Assembly: GCA_035528895.1 (NCBI GenBank)
Contig: DATKXS010000171.1
Location: 1-12,643 of the forward strand
Length of the DNA: 12,643 nt
Origin: UBA8522 sp035528895
GTDB taxonomy: Bacteria > Acidobacteriota > Aminicenantia > Aminicenantales > UBA8522
Direction: 5' to 3'
Shown piece after piece: positions 6,799 to 12,643 of the stretch. Every line of letters starts with the position of its first letter. Within the stretch, counting starts at the first letter, position 1. The notes below the pieces were generated by a model. It saw nothing but the letters and a program-made list of their open reading frames with translations, did not search any database and had not been told where the DNA came from. The translations under genes were made by a program, and so were the position numbers.

Positions 6799-7643
6799 GA
6801 CAAAAGCTTCCCGACGTTTTCGAACAACCCCAGAAAAGCCGCCCGGTAGGCCGGGAACGCTTCCAGAACGGTCTGCCCTCGCGAGTAGGCCTCGGCGATC
6901 TTCCGGTCGAAGGGAATGGTCATCAGGACGGGAAGCCCCTCCCGAGCGCAGAAATCCCGGACCTCCCCGTCTCCGCTTCCCAGGGATGCCCTGTTGATCA
7001 CGACCCCGCAGGAGATCTTCATCTCTTTCGCCGCGCCGGCCGCGAGTTCAAGGTCGTGCCGACCGAAAGGCGTCGGCTCGGTGACGAGTAGACAGAATTC
7101 GCTGTGCTTCAGGGACTCGATAACGGGGCAGCTCGTCCCCGGCGGCGCGTCGATGACGACGGTCAGGCTAGGGTCCATCCTTTTTTTGAGAGCCCGGATG
7201 AGCGGTGGGGACATGGCCTGGCCGACATCCAGCCGGCCGTGGACGAACCGGATGTCTTCGGCCCGGCCGGATTCGATGACGCCGATCCGTTTCCCGGTCT
7301 CCCGGATCGCCTTCTCCGGACAGAGAAGGCTGCAGGCGCCGCAGCCGTGGCAGAGCTCGGAGAAGACGAGGACAGCACCCTTGACGACCGCCAGGGCATT
7401 GTAGGCGCAGACCTCGGCGCAGCGGCCGCAATAGGTGCAGAGGCTGTCGTCGATCTCGGGGATGGGCGTGAAGACCTCCCGGCTCTCCTCGATTCGAGGC
7501 TTCAGGAAAAAATGGGCGTTCGGCTCCTCGACGTCGCAGTCCAGAAACTGAACGGGGTGGTCGGGCTGAAGGGCCAGCGCCAGGTTGACGGCCACGGTCG
7601 TCTTGCCCGTTCCGCCCTTTCCGCTGGCCACAGAGATGATCAA
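6795..7643 (-). CDS. MinD-family ATPase with inserted 2x[4Fe-4S] ferredoxin (first of pair)
   Basis: Paralogue of the following gene, 282 residues. It has Walker A GKGGTGKT near residues 9-15, ferredoxin cysteines 69/72/75/79 (CTYCGRCAEVC) and 98/101/104/108 (CHGCGACSLLCP), then IDAPPGTSCP at 164-173 and TEPTPFGRHD at 188-197. The start is a TTG at 7643, which gives the family-typical beginning MIISVASGKGG, with GGAG seven bases upstream. No ATG or GTG fits, and the open frame further upstream is the antisense-frame shadow of the lyase gene. It starts 35 bases after the lyase stop codon and overlaps the next ATPase by ATGA. COG1149 proteins commonly occur as adjacent pairs next to NifX-domain genes in anaerobes; their biochemical role is unsettled. 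Confidence 0.9.
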   Translation of the reverse strand: MIISVASGKGGTGKTTVAVNLALALQPDHPVQFLDCDVEEPNAHFFLKPRIEESREVFTPIPEIDDSLCTYCGRCAEVCAYNALAVVKGAVLVFSELCHGCGACSLLCPEKAIRETGKRIGVIESGRAEDIRFVHGRLDVGQAMSPPLIRALKKRMDPSLTVVIDAPPGTSCPVIESLKHSEFCLLVTEPTPFGRHDLELAAGAAKEMKISCGVVINRASLGSGDGEVRDFCAREGLPVLMTIPFDRKIAEAYSRGQTVLEAFPAYRAAFLGLFENVGKLLS

Positions 7644-7654
7644 TGATGAACTCC
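7643..7654 (-). promoter_or_regulatory. Ribosome site that decides a TTG start
   Basis: GGAG at 7651-7654 (minus strand) is spaced seven bases from the TTG whose first base is 7643. It is the only sensible start that places a P-loop at the usual distance from the N terminus of the first MinD-ferredoxin ATPase. Confidence 0.6.
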
Positions 7655-7678
7655 GTCCGCTCCTTATTTTTTTCGCCC

Positions 7679-8866
7679 CTATTTCGCCTGATTCAAGGCC
7701 TGATCGAGATCCTCCCTCAGGTCCTCGTAGCCCTCGCAGCCCACCGACAGGCGGATCAGGTCGTTGCTGATCCCCGCGGCCTTCCTTTCTTCCTCGGACA
7801 CTCCGGCATGAGTCATGCTGGCCGGGTGCTGGATCAGGCTCTCGACTCCCCCCAGGGAAACGGCCAAAGTGCAGAGCTTGACCGCATTGATCATTCTCCT
7901 TCCGGCCTCGAACCCGCCCTTGAGCCCGAAGCAGAGCATCGAGCCGAAACCCTTCATCTGCCGTTTGGCCAGGGCGTGCTGGGGGTGGCTTTCCAGGCCG
8001 GGATAGTTGACCCAGCTCACCTTCGGATGAGCTTCCAGGAACCGGGCCAGCTTCATGGCGTTGTCCTGGCTTTTTTCCACCCGCAGAGCCAGCGTCTTGA
8101 CCCCGCGGAGAACCAGCCAGGCCTGGTGGGGGTCGATGGTCCCGCCCATCAGGGTCAGGACTTTGCGCAGGCGCTTGAAGCGGCTCTCTTCTCTGGCCAC
8201 GATCATCCCGCCGACGACGTCGCTGTGGCCGTTGAGGAACTTGGTCAGGCTGTGGATAACCACATCCGCTCCTAATTCCAATGGATTCTGGAGGATGGGA
8301 CTGGAGAAGGTGTTGTCGACGACGAGGATGATCCCTTTCTCCTTGGCCAGCGCGGCGCAAGCCTGGATATCGGTCAGGACGATGGTCGGGTTGGCCGGAG
8401 TCTCCACGAAAAGCACCCGGGTGTTCGGCCGAAGGCTTTTCTTGATCTTCTCGATGTCGGAGGTGTCGACGAAGTCCGCCTGGACGCCGAACCTGGACAG
8501 TTCATTCTCCACGACCGTCCGGGAGGGGCCGTAGACCGCATCGGTGCTGATGAGGTGCGAGTCGCGATCGAGAAAGGCCAGGCAAGTCGTGGAAATGGCC
8601 GCCATTCCCGAGGCCGTGGCCAGCCCACCGCAGCCTTTTTCGAGAATGGCCACGCAATCTTCCAGGGCTTTTGTCGTCGGGTTGCCGATCCGGGTGTAGA
8701 TATAGCCTTCCTCCCGGCCTTGGAACAGGGCGGCTCCCTGCTCGGCGCTCTTGAAGGCGAATGTGGACGACTGATAGATGGGAACGGAAACGCCGCGGAA
8801 AAGGGGATCGGGATGCTGGCCGGCATGAATCACCGCGGTGAAGAGATCGTCGTTCTTTTTGGTCAC
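7679..8866 (-). CDS. PLP-dependent Cys/Met-metabolism lyase (methionine gamma-lyase / cystathionine gamma-lyase group)
   Basis: Fold-type I PLP enzyme of the Cys/Met metabolism family, 395 residues, the usual full length. The PLP lysine is Lys209 in HSLTKFLNGHSDVVGG. The phosphate-binding motif YTRIGNPT is at 57-64, ETPANP at 155-160, VDNTFSSP at 183-190 and the C-terminal SLGGVESLIQHP signature is present. Members cleave or form C-S bonds: methionine gamma-lyase releases methanethiol, cystathionine gamma-lyase makes cysteine, and several also liberate sulfide. The position of the active-site Cys116 of Pseudomonas methionine gamma-lyase (YGC) reads YGP here (Pro114), so strict methionine gamma-lyase specificity is not assured. 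The start is GTG at 8866 with AGGAGG six bases upstream. Its place between FmdB and the MinD-ferredoxin pair suggests a sulfur-supply role, which is inference. Confidence 0.9.
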   Translation of the reverse strand: MTKKNDDLFTAVIHAGQHPDPLFRGVSVPIYQSSTFAFKSAEQGAALFQGREEGYIYTRIGNPTTKALEDCVAILEKGCGGLATASGMAAISTTCLAFLDRDSHLISTDAVYGPSRTVVENELSRFGVQADFVDTSDIEKIKKSLRPNTRVLFVETPANPTIVLTDIQACAALAKEKGIILVVDNTFSSPILQNPLELGADVVIHSLTKFLNGHSDVVGGMIVAREESRFKRLRKVLTLMGGTIDPHQAWLVLRGVKTLALRVEKSQDNAMKLARFLEAHPKVSWVNYPGLESHPQHALAKRQMKGFGSMLCFGLKGGFEAGRRMINAVKLCTLAVSLGGVESLIQHPASMTHAGVSEEERKAAGISNDLIRLSVGCEGYEDLREDLDQALNQAK

Positions 8867-8922
8867 GCAATCCTCCTGAATGGTATTTTCCCTAACAATC
8901 CAGCCTCGTATTCAAGGCGGGT

Positions 8923-9168
8923 TCAATCCCGCCGGCAGGTTCCGCCGGAGGAGCAGGGCGGCACGTCACAGCGCTCGTCTTTTCCGCAGCAGGTTTTTCC
9001 CTTCGGAGAGGATGAACCCATGACTACGGCCGCGGGTAAGGAGATCAACTTTCCCAGGTTCCGGCTCCGGCAGTGACCGCAGGCTAATTCCGGGTCCGGG
9101 TGTGTCGACCGGGCCAGGACCTCCATCACCCGGCCGCAATCCCGGCATCTGTATTCGTATATGGGCAT
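8923..9168 (-). CDS. FmdB-family zinc-ribbon protein with Cys-rich tail
   Basis: Small protein of 81 residues that starts with MPIYEYRCRDCG, the hallmark of the FmdB/CxxC_CxxC_SSSS zinc-ribbon family. Cys8/Cys11 and Cys30/Cys33 would bind one zinc (or an Fe-S cluster). The tail is unusually cysteine-rich (Cys60, 61, 67, 72, 78) and could bind a second metal. The family was first named from a putative regulator of a formamidase gene, but its role is not established. There is no clear ribosome site; the start lies 12 bases after the previous stop, so translation is probably coupled. The neighbours are the Gly-rich zinc-ribbon gene upstream and the PLP lyase downstream. Confidence 0.88.
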   Translation of the reverse strand: MPIYEYRCRDCGRVMEVLARSTHPDPELACGHCRSRNLGKLISLPAAVVMGSSSPKGKTCCGKDERCDVPPCSSGGTCRRD

Positions 9169-9180
9169 AGAACTGAAAGG

Positions 9181-9384
9181 TCAAACGGCTCGAGCCAGTT
9201 TTCCCCCGCATTTGGGACAGGTCATCTGGACGCAGGGCACCCCCCTCTTGTGCGGAACCCGGGCCCCGCAGGAGGGGCAAACGCACGAACCGCCCAGCCC
9301 GAGCCCCTGTCCTCCCATCCGGCCGAGGCCGCCGCCCCGTCCTCTTCCCTGTCCTTGTCCTTTTCCTTGTCCTCTTCCTTGCAT
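9181..9384 (-). CDS. Tiny Gly/Gln/Arg-rich protein with C-terminal zinc-ribbon
   Basis: Protein of 67 residues. The first half (1-32) is low complexity, built of GQGKGQGQGRG-like units. The second half has six cysteines in the pattern CVCPSCG, PHKRGVPC, CPKCG (Cys34, 36, 39, 51, 56, 59) plus His45, a likely zinc- or Fe-S-binding ribbon. The ATG at 9384 is preceded by AAGGAGG at five bases; an in-frame TTG at 9399 would overlap that site and the end of the previous gene, so it is not used. Small proteins with this CPxCG/PHxxGVPC pattern recur near NifX-domain genes of anaerobes as I recall the family; no function is known to me. Confidence 0.8.
   Translation of the reverse strand: MQGRGQGKGQGQGRGRGGGLGRMGGQGLGLGGSCVCPSCGARVPHKRGVPCVQMTCPKCGGKLARAV
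9336..9384. repeat. Short degenerate hexamer repeat (purine-rich on the coding strand)
   Basis: The 5' end of the Gly-rich zinc-ribbon gene is made of imperfect GGACAA/GGAAGA hexamers (read on the minus strand), which encode the alternating Gly-Gln/Lys/Arg run. Such tracts can gain or lose units by slippage without breaking the frame. Confidence 0.5.
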
Positions 9385-9395
9385 CTTAACCTCCT

Positions 9396-9839
9396 TCAAT
9401 TATAAGATGCCATGACCGCTCTGTCTTCCTTCATGAGGTCGCCGGCCAGCTCCTCCATGTTCGCATTTTTCCAGAAAGGCAGCCGGCTGTGCACCTCCAG
9501 GTATTTCAGAGGAATGGGATGAGTGCCGACCACCACGGGAAGGCCATAGCGTTTTTCAATAAATTCCTTGAACTGACGGATGCGGGGGCAGGGGGGGTAT
9601 CCGACGACCAGTCCGGTGGCCAGATGAACGACCTCGGCCCCGTTCTTTTTCATCTCTTCCGGGACGTACTCGATATTCCCGCCCGGGCATCCGCCGCAGT
9701 AGGAGTAGCCGACCACCTCGACGGGTTCGTCCTTGGGATAGCGGGCGAATCCGCCCACCCGCTCGCGCACGGCCCGGAAGCATTTCCCCCCGCCGCAGGT
9801 CTGATAGCGTCCACAGATAATGATGCCGATTTTCTTCAC
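9396..9839 (-). CDS. CGGC-domain protein
   Basis: Cytoplasmic protein of 147 residues belonging to the CGGC-domain family (PF08821), whose role is unknown but which has been suggested to bind metal through its conserved cysteines. Visible motifs are IIICGRYQTCGGGKC (Cys9, 15, 20), YCGGCPGGN (Cys48, Cys51), VHLATGL (His72), PPCPRI (Cys84) and GTHP (His107). The start is GTG at 9839, with a GA-rich AGGAGGAG upstream; it begins 22 bases after the Mrp gene stop. The compact set of Cys and His could hold an Fe-S cluster or a transition metal, which would suit the cofactor-assembly neighbours. That role is inferred from context. Confidence 0.88.
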   Translation of the reverse strand: MKKIGIIICGRYQTCGGGKCFRAVRERVGGFARYPKDEPVEVVGYSYCGGCPGGNIEYVPEEMKKNGAEVVHLATGLVVGYPPCPRIRQFKEFIEKRYGLPVVVGTHPIPLKYLEVHSRLPFWKNANMEELAGDLMKEDRAVMASYN

Positions 9840-9861
9840 GATCGTCTCCTCCTCTTCATTC

Positions 9862-10671
9862 TCAAGACGCCTTGTCGTTCAAGATCTTGTCCACGATCCC
9901 CTGGAAAGCTCTGGCCGCCTCGGAATCAGGCTGATGGACGGCGAAGGGCTTTCCCTCGTCCCCGGAGATGACGATCCGGGGATCGACCGGGATCCTTCCG
10001 AGAAAGGGGACGTTCAACTCCGCGGCGGCCCGCTCGCCGCCGCCCCTCTTGAAAAGGTCGATCTTCCGGCCGCAGTGGGGACAATTCATGCCGCTCATGT
10101 TCTCGACGATGCCCAGGATCTTCAGGTTGAGCTTCATGGCAAAAATCACGGCCTTCCGCGAATCCAGGACGGAGACTTCCTGGGGCGTCGTCACGATGAT
10201 CGCTCCCGTAGCGGGGATCAGCTGGGCGACGGACAGGGGCTCATCGCCGGTGCCGGGCGGGGAATCGATGACCAGCCAATCCAGGTCGCCCCAGTCCACG
10301 TCCCCGAGAAACTGCTGAATGACCTTCATCTTCATCGGCCCCCGCCAGATCACCGGCATGTCCGGATCCTGGATAAGAAACGACATGGAGACGAGTTTTA
10401 AATTTTCGTTGATCTGGACGGCCTTGATCGCATCGGACGAGATCTCCAGTTTCTTGTCTTCGACCCCGAGCATCTTGGCCAGGTTGGGACCATGGATGTC
10501 CACATCCAGGAGACCGACCTTCCTGTTTCTAAGGGAAAGGACCAATCCCAGGTTGGCCGCCACCGTGCTTTTCCCGACGCCGCCCTTGCCGCTGAAAACC
10601 AGAATCCTGTTCCTGATCCGGGCCAGCGTCTTTGAGACTTTGACATCTTCTTCTTTTTCTTTCGCGGCCAC
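9862..10671 (-). CDS. mrp: Mrp/ApbC/NBP35-type Fe-S cluster carrier ATPase
   Basis: P-loop ATPase of 269 residues that binds and delivers [4Fe-4S] clusters in well-studied relatives (ApbC, Nbp35, Ind1). Walker A GKGGVGKS is at residues 28-35, the DVDIHGPN motif at 56-63, IDSPPGTGDEP at 135-145, and the cluster-bridging CxxC (CPHC, Cys197 and Cys200) is intact. It lacks the N-terminal MIP18/DUF59 domain found in many bacterial Mrp proteins, so it resembles the short anaerobe and archaeal type. The start is GTG at 10671 with only a weak ribosome site; the previous stop is three bases upstream, so coupling to the NifX fusion gene is likely. Function as a cluster carrier is well supported by family; targets are unknown. 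Confidence 0.93.
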   Translation of the reverse strand: MAAKEKEEDVKVSKTLARIRNRILVFSGKGGVGKSTVAANLGLVLSLRNRKVGLLDVDIHGPNLAKMLGVEDKKLEISSDAIKAVQINENLKLVSMSFLIQDPDMPVIWRGPMKMKVIQQFLGDVDWGDLDWLVIDSPPGTGDEPLSVAQLIPATGAIIVTTPQEVSVLDSRKAVIFAMKLNLKILGIVENMSGMNCPHCGRKIDLFKRGGGERAAAELNVPFLGRIPVDPRIVISGDEGKPFAVHQPDSEAARAFQGIVDKILNDKAS

Positions 10672-10674
10672 GGA

Positions 10675-11388
10675 TTATCTTCTCTGGAGCCAGGAAAGGG
10701 CTTCGCGAACAGTGCATTTTTCCGCGCTGATGACTCGGATGCCGGCGGAGTCGAGGACTTGCCGGGCATTCGGCCCGACCTGTCCGGTCAGGACGGCCGA
10801 AACTCCCTGGCCGGCGACAAACTGGGCGGACTGAATGCCCGCGCCGTGGCCGGCCTGGGAGTGAGGATTCTCAAAGGACTTGAACTCCAGGGTTTTCGAG
10901 TCGACGATCAGAAAATAAGCCGCCCGGCCGAAATTGGGATCGATCTCCGCCTCCAGGTCCGGCCCCTTGGCGGTCACACAAATCTTCCCCTCGATGGGCG
11001 TTCCCGCCTCGACCTTTTCGGGAGACTCCTCATGACGGAAGGACGTTTCCTGATGATGCCCGTGATCGCACAAATCCTGCCCGGCTTCTAGCTCTTGCCG
11101 GAGGAACTTCTCGATCACCTCATCGACCGGGCCTTGAACACCGATCAGCGTCTGGATATTCTTTTCGGCGAAAAGACCCTGGGCACGGGGGCCCATCCCT
11201 CCGGCGATGATGACACCGACCCCTCTCTCCGACAGGTACTGAGGGAGAAAGCCGGGTTGATGCCCGGGGTTCGGGATTTCCTGACGGGCCAGGACCCGTC
11301 CGTCTTGGATATCAACGATCGTATAGGTCGGGCAGCGTCCAAAATGAGCGGAGACAAACCCGCTGTCGGTTGAAATGGCAATCTTCAT
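10675..11388 (-). CDS. Tandem NifX-type (dinitrogenase FeMo-cofactor) domain fusion
   Basis: Protein of 237 residues made of two NifX/NifB-C-terminal/NafY-type domains (COG1433, PF02579). Domain 1 spans about 1-105, with STDSGFVSAHFGRCP and AGGMGPRAQGLF. It ends in a metal-ligand-like tail LCDHGHH at 106-112, which is usually the C terminus of single-domain members. Domain 2 spans about 135-237, with DPNFGRAAYFLIVD, ENPHSQAGHGAGIQ and TGQVGPNARQVL. In nitrogenase organisms such domains hold FeMo-cofactor or its precursor; here no nitrogenase gene is present, so another metal cluster is likely. The ATG at 11388 has GAGGAG six bases upstream; a TTG at 11394 inside the spacer is rejected. Domain 2 is closer to the neighbouring NifX gene than to domain 1. 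Confidence 0.9.
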   Translation of the reverse strand: MKIAISTDSGFVSAHFGRCPTYTIVDIQDGRVLARQEIPNPGHQPGFLPQYLSERGVGVIIAGGMGPRAQGLFAEKNIQTLIGVQGPVDEVIEKFLRQELEAGQDLCDHGHHQETSFRHEESPEKVEAGTPIEGKICVTAKGPDLEAEIDPNFGRAAYFLIVDSKTLEFKSFENPHSQAGHGAGIQSAQFVAGQGVSAVLTGQVGPNARQVLDSAGIRVISAEKCTVREALSWLQRR

Positions 11389-11448
11389 CTGCAACTCCTC
11401 TGCGTCCTTCTGTTACGGCGGTTCGATTCGCCTCATCAAAGAGACGGG

Positions 11449-12042
11449 CTATTTTCTCTTCTTTTCCAGGGCGGCGATTATCTCGGAAACGCGATCCATG
11501 TGGCGGCGAAGGTCCTCGGTCTGTTTTTTCAGCCCTTCCAGCTCTTCCTCCGGCGACATCCGACCGGGTCCCGGAGCCTGACCGGGCCAATTTGGGGGAA
11601 AGAACGGTCCGGGCGATCCCCTTCCCTGCGACCCGGCCATCCCCCTCCCTCTGCCTCTGCCGGTGCCGGCTCCCGCTCCCATCCCGTAATGGGTGGGGAC
11701 GTCAGGACCGTTCGCCTCCCGGAGTTCACTCCCGAAAGCGTATTTTCGGACGGCCTCGGAGACGGTTCCAGTGACGCCGACAATGACCTTTACGCCGGCC
11801 GCCTTCAGAGTCTGGAAAGCATTCGGCCCGCAGCTTCCTGTCAGGACGGCCTCAACGTTTTTTTGAGCCACGAGCTGCGCGGCCTGGATCCCCGCCCCGC
11901 TGGAAGCGCCGACGTGAGGGTTTTCCACGGCCTCAAACTCCATGGTCTCAGGATCGACGATCAGGTAATAAGGGCAGCGACCGAACCTGGGGTCCACAGG
12001 ACTCTCCAAGACGGGGGAAGAAGCGGAGACGGCAATCTTCAT
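11449..12042 (-). CDS. NifX-type domain protein with Gly-rich linker and coiled-coil tail
   Basis: Protein of 197 residues. The NifX-type domain occupies about 1-105: DPRFGRCPYYLIVD, ENPHVGASSGAGIQ and TGSCGPNAFQTL, with Cys23 and Cys71 as possible cofactor ligands. A low-complexity Gly/Arg/Pro linker follows (about 119-162, GMGAGAGTGRGRGRG). A charged amphipathic helix at 164-197 (SPEEELEGLKKQTEDLRR) is predicted to form a coiled coil and resembles the tails of the two proteins encoded just upstream. The start overlaps the preceding stop (ATGA) and has a GAGGAG site. The combination suggests that a cofactor carrier is tethered to the DUF5320-like proteins; this is inferred. The gap of 60 bases before the next gene shows no obvious terminator. 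Confidence 0.87.
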   Translation of the reverse strand: MKIAVSASSPVLESPVDPRFGRCPYYLIVDPETMEFEAVENPHVGASSGAGIQAAQLVAQKNVEAVLTGSCGPNAFQTLKAAGVKVIVGVTGTVSEAVRKYAFGSELREANGPDVPTHYGMGAGAGTGRGRGRGMAGSQGRGSPGPFFPPNWPGQAPGPGRMSPEEELEGLKKQTEDLRRHMDRVSEIIAALEKKRK

Positions 12043-12401
12043 TTCTCCTCTCTTTCGAGCTCTTGGATTCTCTCTTCGATTGCATTCAGTTCATCCCGGA
12101 CCTGCTGGGCTTCCGCCTTCAGAAAATTGAGCTCCTGTTCCGGCGTCACCTCGGCTGCCCCCCAGGGATCATAGGGAGTGGCGAATCCGGGCATCGGGAA
12201 ACCAGGTGCCGGCGAAAACGGGACCTGCCCCTGCTGCCAGGCCTGGTCCATCTGGGGGGTAGGCCATCTGCCGGACGTCAGATATTGGGCGCATGGGCCG
12301 AGCCCCGAAGGGCTCCGCCCCATCCAGCCGGGCGAATAACCGAAGCGCATCCAGCCCGGCAGGCCGGTGAGCTCGTACATCCTCCTGTGCCTGTTTCTCA
12401 T
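12039..12401 (-). CDS. Small aromatic/Pro-rich protein with coiled-coil tail (DUF5320-like)
   Basis: Protein of 120 residues with no catalytic domain that I recognise. The N-terminal part is rich in Gly, Pro, Trp and Met (LTGLPGWMRFGYSPGWMGR at about 11-29), with a single Cys37. The middle is Pro/Gln-rich. Residues about 86-120 form a charged helix (TPEQELNFLKAEAQQVRD onward) of coiled-coil type. Similar small proteins are found with NifX and Mrp genes in anaerobes (family knowledge, from memory). The ATG at 12401 has GAGGAG six bases upstream; an internal ATG at residue 8 has its GGAGG directly abutting and is less likely. It overlaps both neighbours by ATGA. Function unknown; scaffold or adaptor is a guess. 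Confidence 0.75.
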   Translation of the reverse strand: MRNRHRRMYELTGLPGWMRFGYSPGWMGRSPSGLGPCAQYLTSGRWPTPQMDQAWQQGQVPFSPAPGFPMPGFATPYDPWGAAEVTPEQELNFLKAEAQQVRDELNAIEERIQELEREEK

Positions 12402-12637
12402 TTCTTTTTCTCCTCTTTTGCCTTTTTCACTTTTTTCAATTCTTCGAGCCTCTCCCGGATCTGCCGGAGCTCTACTTCCAGAGCTTCAGCCTGCCCTTCG
12501 AGCATGGCCTTTTCCTCTTCCCTGCTCGGCAGGTAGAAGGGCGACCAATAGCAAGGATGGAATCCGGGATGCCATCCCGCCCAGTAAGCCCCGTGCGGCC
12601 AGCCAAACCATCCACCGCGACCCATTCCATATGGCAT
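12398..12637 (-). CDS. Small Gly/Trp-rich protein with coiled-coil tail (DUF5320-like), start near window edge
   Basis: Protein of at least 79 residues. The first 38 are dense in Gly, Trp, His and Tyr (MPYGMGRGGWFGWPHG, then HPGFHPCYW), a composition that could bind metal or a hydrophobic surface. From residue 39 a long Glu/Lys/Leu helix (SREEEKAMLEGQAEALEV onward) runs to a lysine-rich end and should form a coiled coil. The start at 12637 matches the MPxG-type beginning of DUF5320 proteins. Only six more bases are visible and they are in frame without a stop, so a longer N terminus beyond the window cannot be excluded. It overlaps the next gene by ATGA. Function unknown. Confidence 0.7.
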   Translation of the reverse strand: MPYGMGRGGWFGWPHGAYWAGWHPGFHPCYWSPFYLPSREEEKAMLEGQAEALEVELRQIRERLEELKKVKKAKEEKKK

Positions 12638-12643
12638 ATCAAT

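Noticed and set aside
7644..8360. 239-codon N-terminal extension of the first MinD-ferredoxin ATPase
   Set aside because: It lies in another frame of the PLP lyase gene on the same strand, is low-complexity Arg/Gly/Pro, and would push the P-loop far from the N terminus. The TTG at 7643 with GGAG fits the family.
8916..8933. Hairpin GGCGGG-TTCAAT-CCCGCC, resembling a tRNA T-arm or a terminator
   Set aside because: The loop is six bases, not seven, and no acceptor, D- or anticodon arm can be built around it, so it is not a tRNA. No T-tract follows on either strand, so a terminator is not supported either.
10675..12042. Nitrogenase cofactor biosynthesis (nif) locus
   Set aside because: NifX-type domains and NifU are also present in many organisms that do not fix nitrogen, and no nifHDK, nifE/N, nifB radical-SAM or nifV gene is in the window.

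Overview
The window is GC-rich bacterial DNA whose gene content points to a strict anaerobe. It carries ferredoxin-bearing ATPases, a heterodisulfide-reductase-like iron-sulfur module, NifU/NifX/Mrp-type cofactor-handling proteins and a secreted C69 dipeptidase. It contains no rRNA, tRNA, CRISPR array, transposase or phage gene. The mix would fit an uncultured Aminicenantes/Acidobacteriota-like or Desulfobacterota-like lineage. That placement is inference from gene content, since no phylogenetic marker is present.

Layout: (1) 40-1626, minus strand, an exported C69-family (Ntn-hydrolase) dipeptidase. (2) 1627-1804, a divergent promoter region with a good sigma70-type promoter facing left and an extended -10 facing right. 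(3) 1805-3795, plus strand, a two-gene unit with an ATGA overlap: a NarI/DsrM/HdrE-like membrane subunit, then a DsrK/HdrD-like iron-sulfur/CCG protein. (4) 3714-12637, minus strand, a tightly packed run of 14 genes converging on and overlapping the Hdr-like gene.

In transcription order (right to left) the run encodes: two small glycine/aromatic-rich proteins with coiled-coil tails (DUF5320-like); a NifX-domain protein with a similar coiled-coil tail; a fusion of two NifX domains; an Mrp/ApbC P-loop ATPase; a CGGC-domain protein; a tiny Gly-rich zinc-ribbon protein; an FmdB-type zinc ribbon; a PLP-dependent Cys/Met-metabolism lyase; two MinD-family ATPases each with an inserted 2x[4Fe-4S] ferredoxin; a DUF4405-like membrane cytochrome candidate; a NifU/IscU scaffold; and an exported COG1237-like metallo-beta-lactamase-fold protein.

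Working model (inference): the run looks like a nitrogenase-independent metallocofactor or iron-sulfur assembly and redox system. NifU and Mrp would be scaffold and carrier, the NifX domains small cofactor carriers, and the MinD-ferredoxin pair an ATP- and electron-driven step. The PLP lyase could supply sulfur in place of a NifS/IscS desulfurase, and the membrane proteins could link the system to the quinone pool. No client metalloenzyme is visible here, so its target is unknown. The three coiled-coil-tailed proteins at the operon head and the lyase in the middle are the parts most worth following up.
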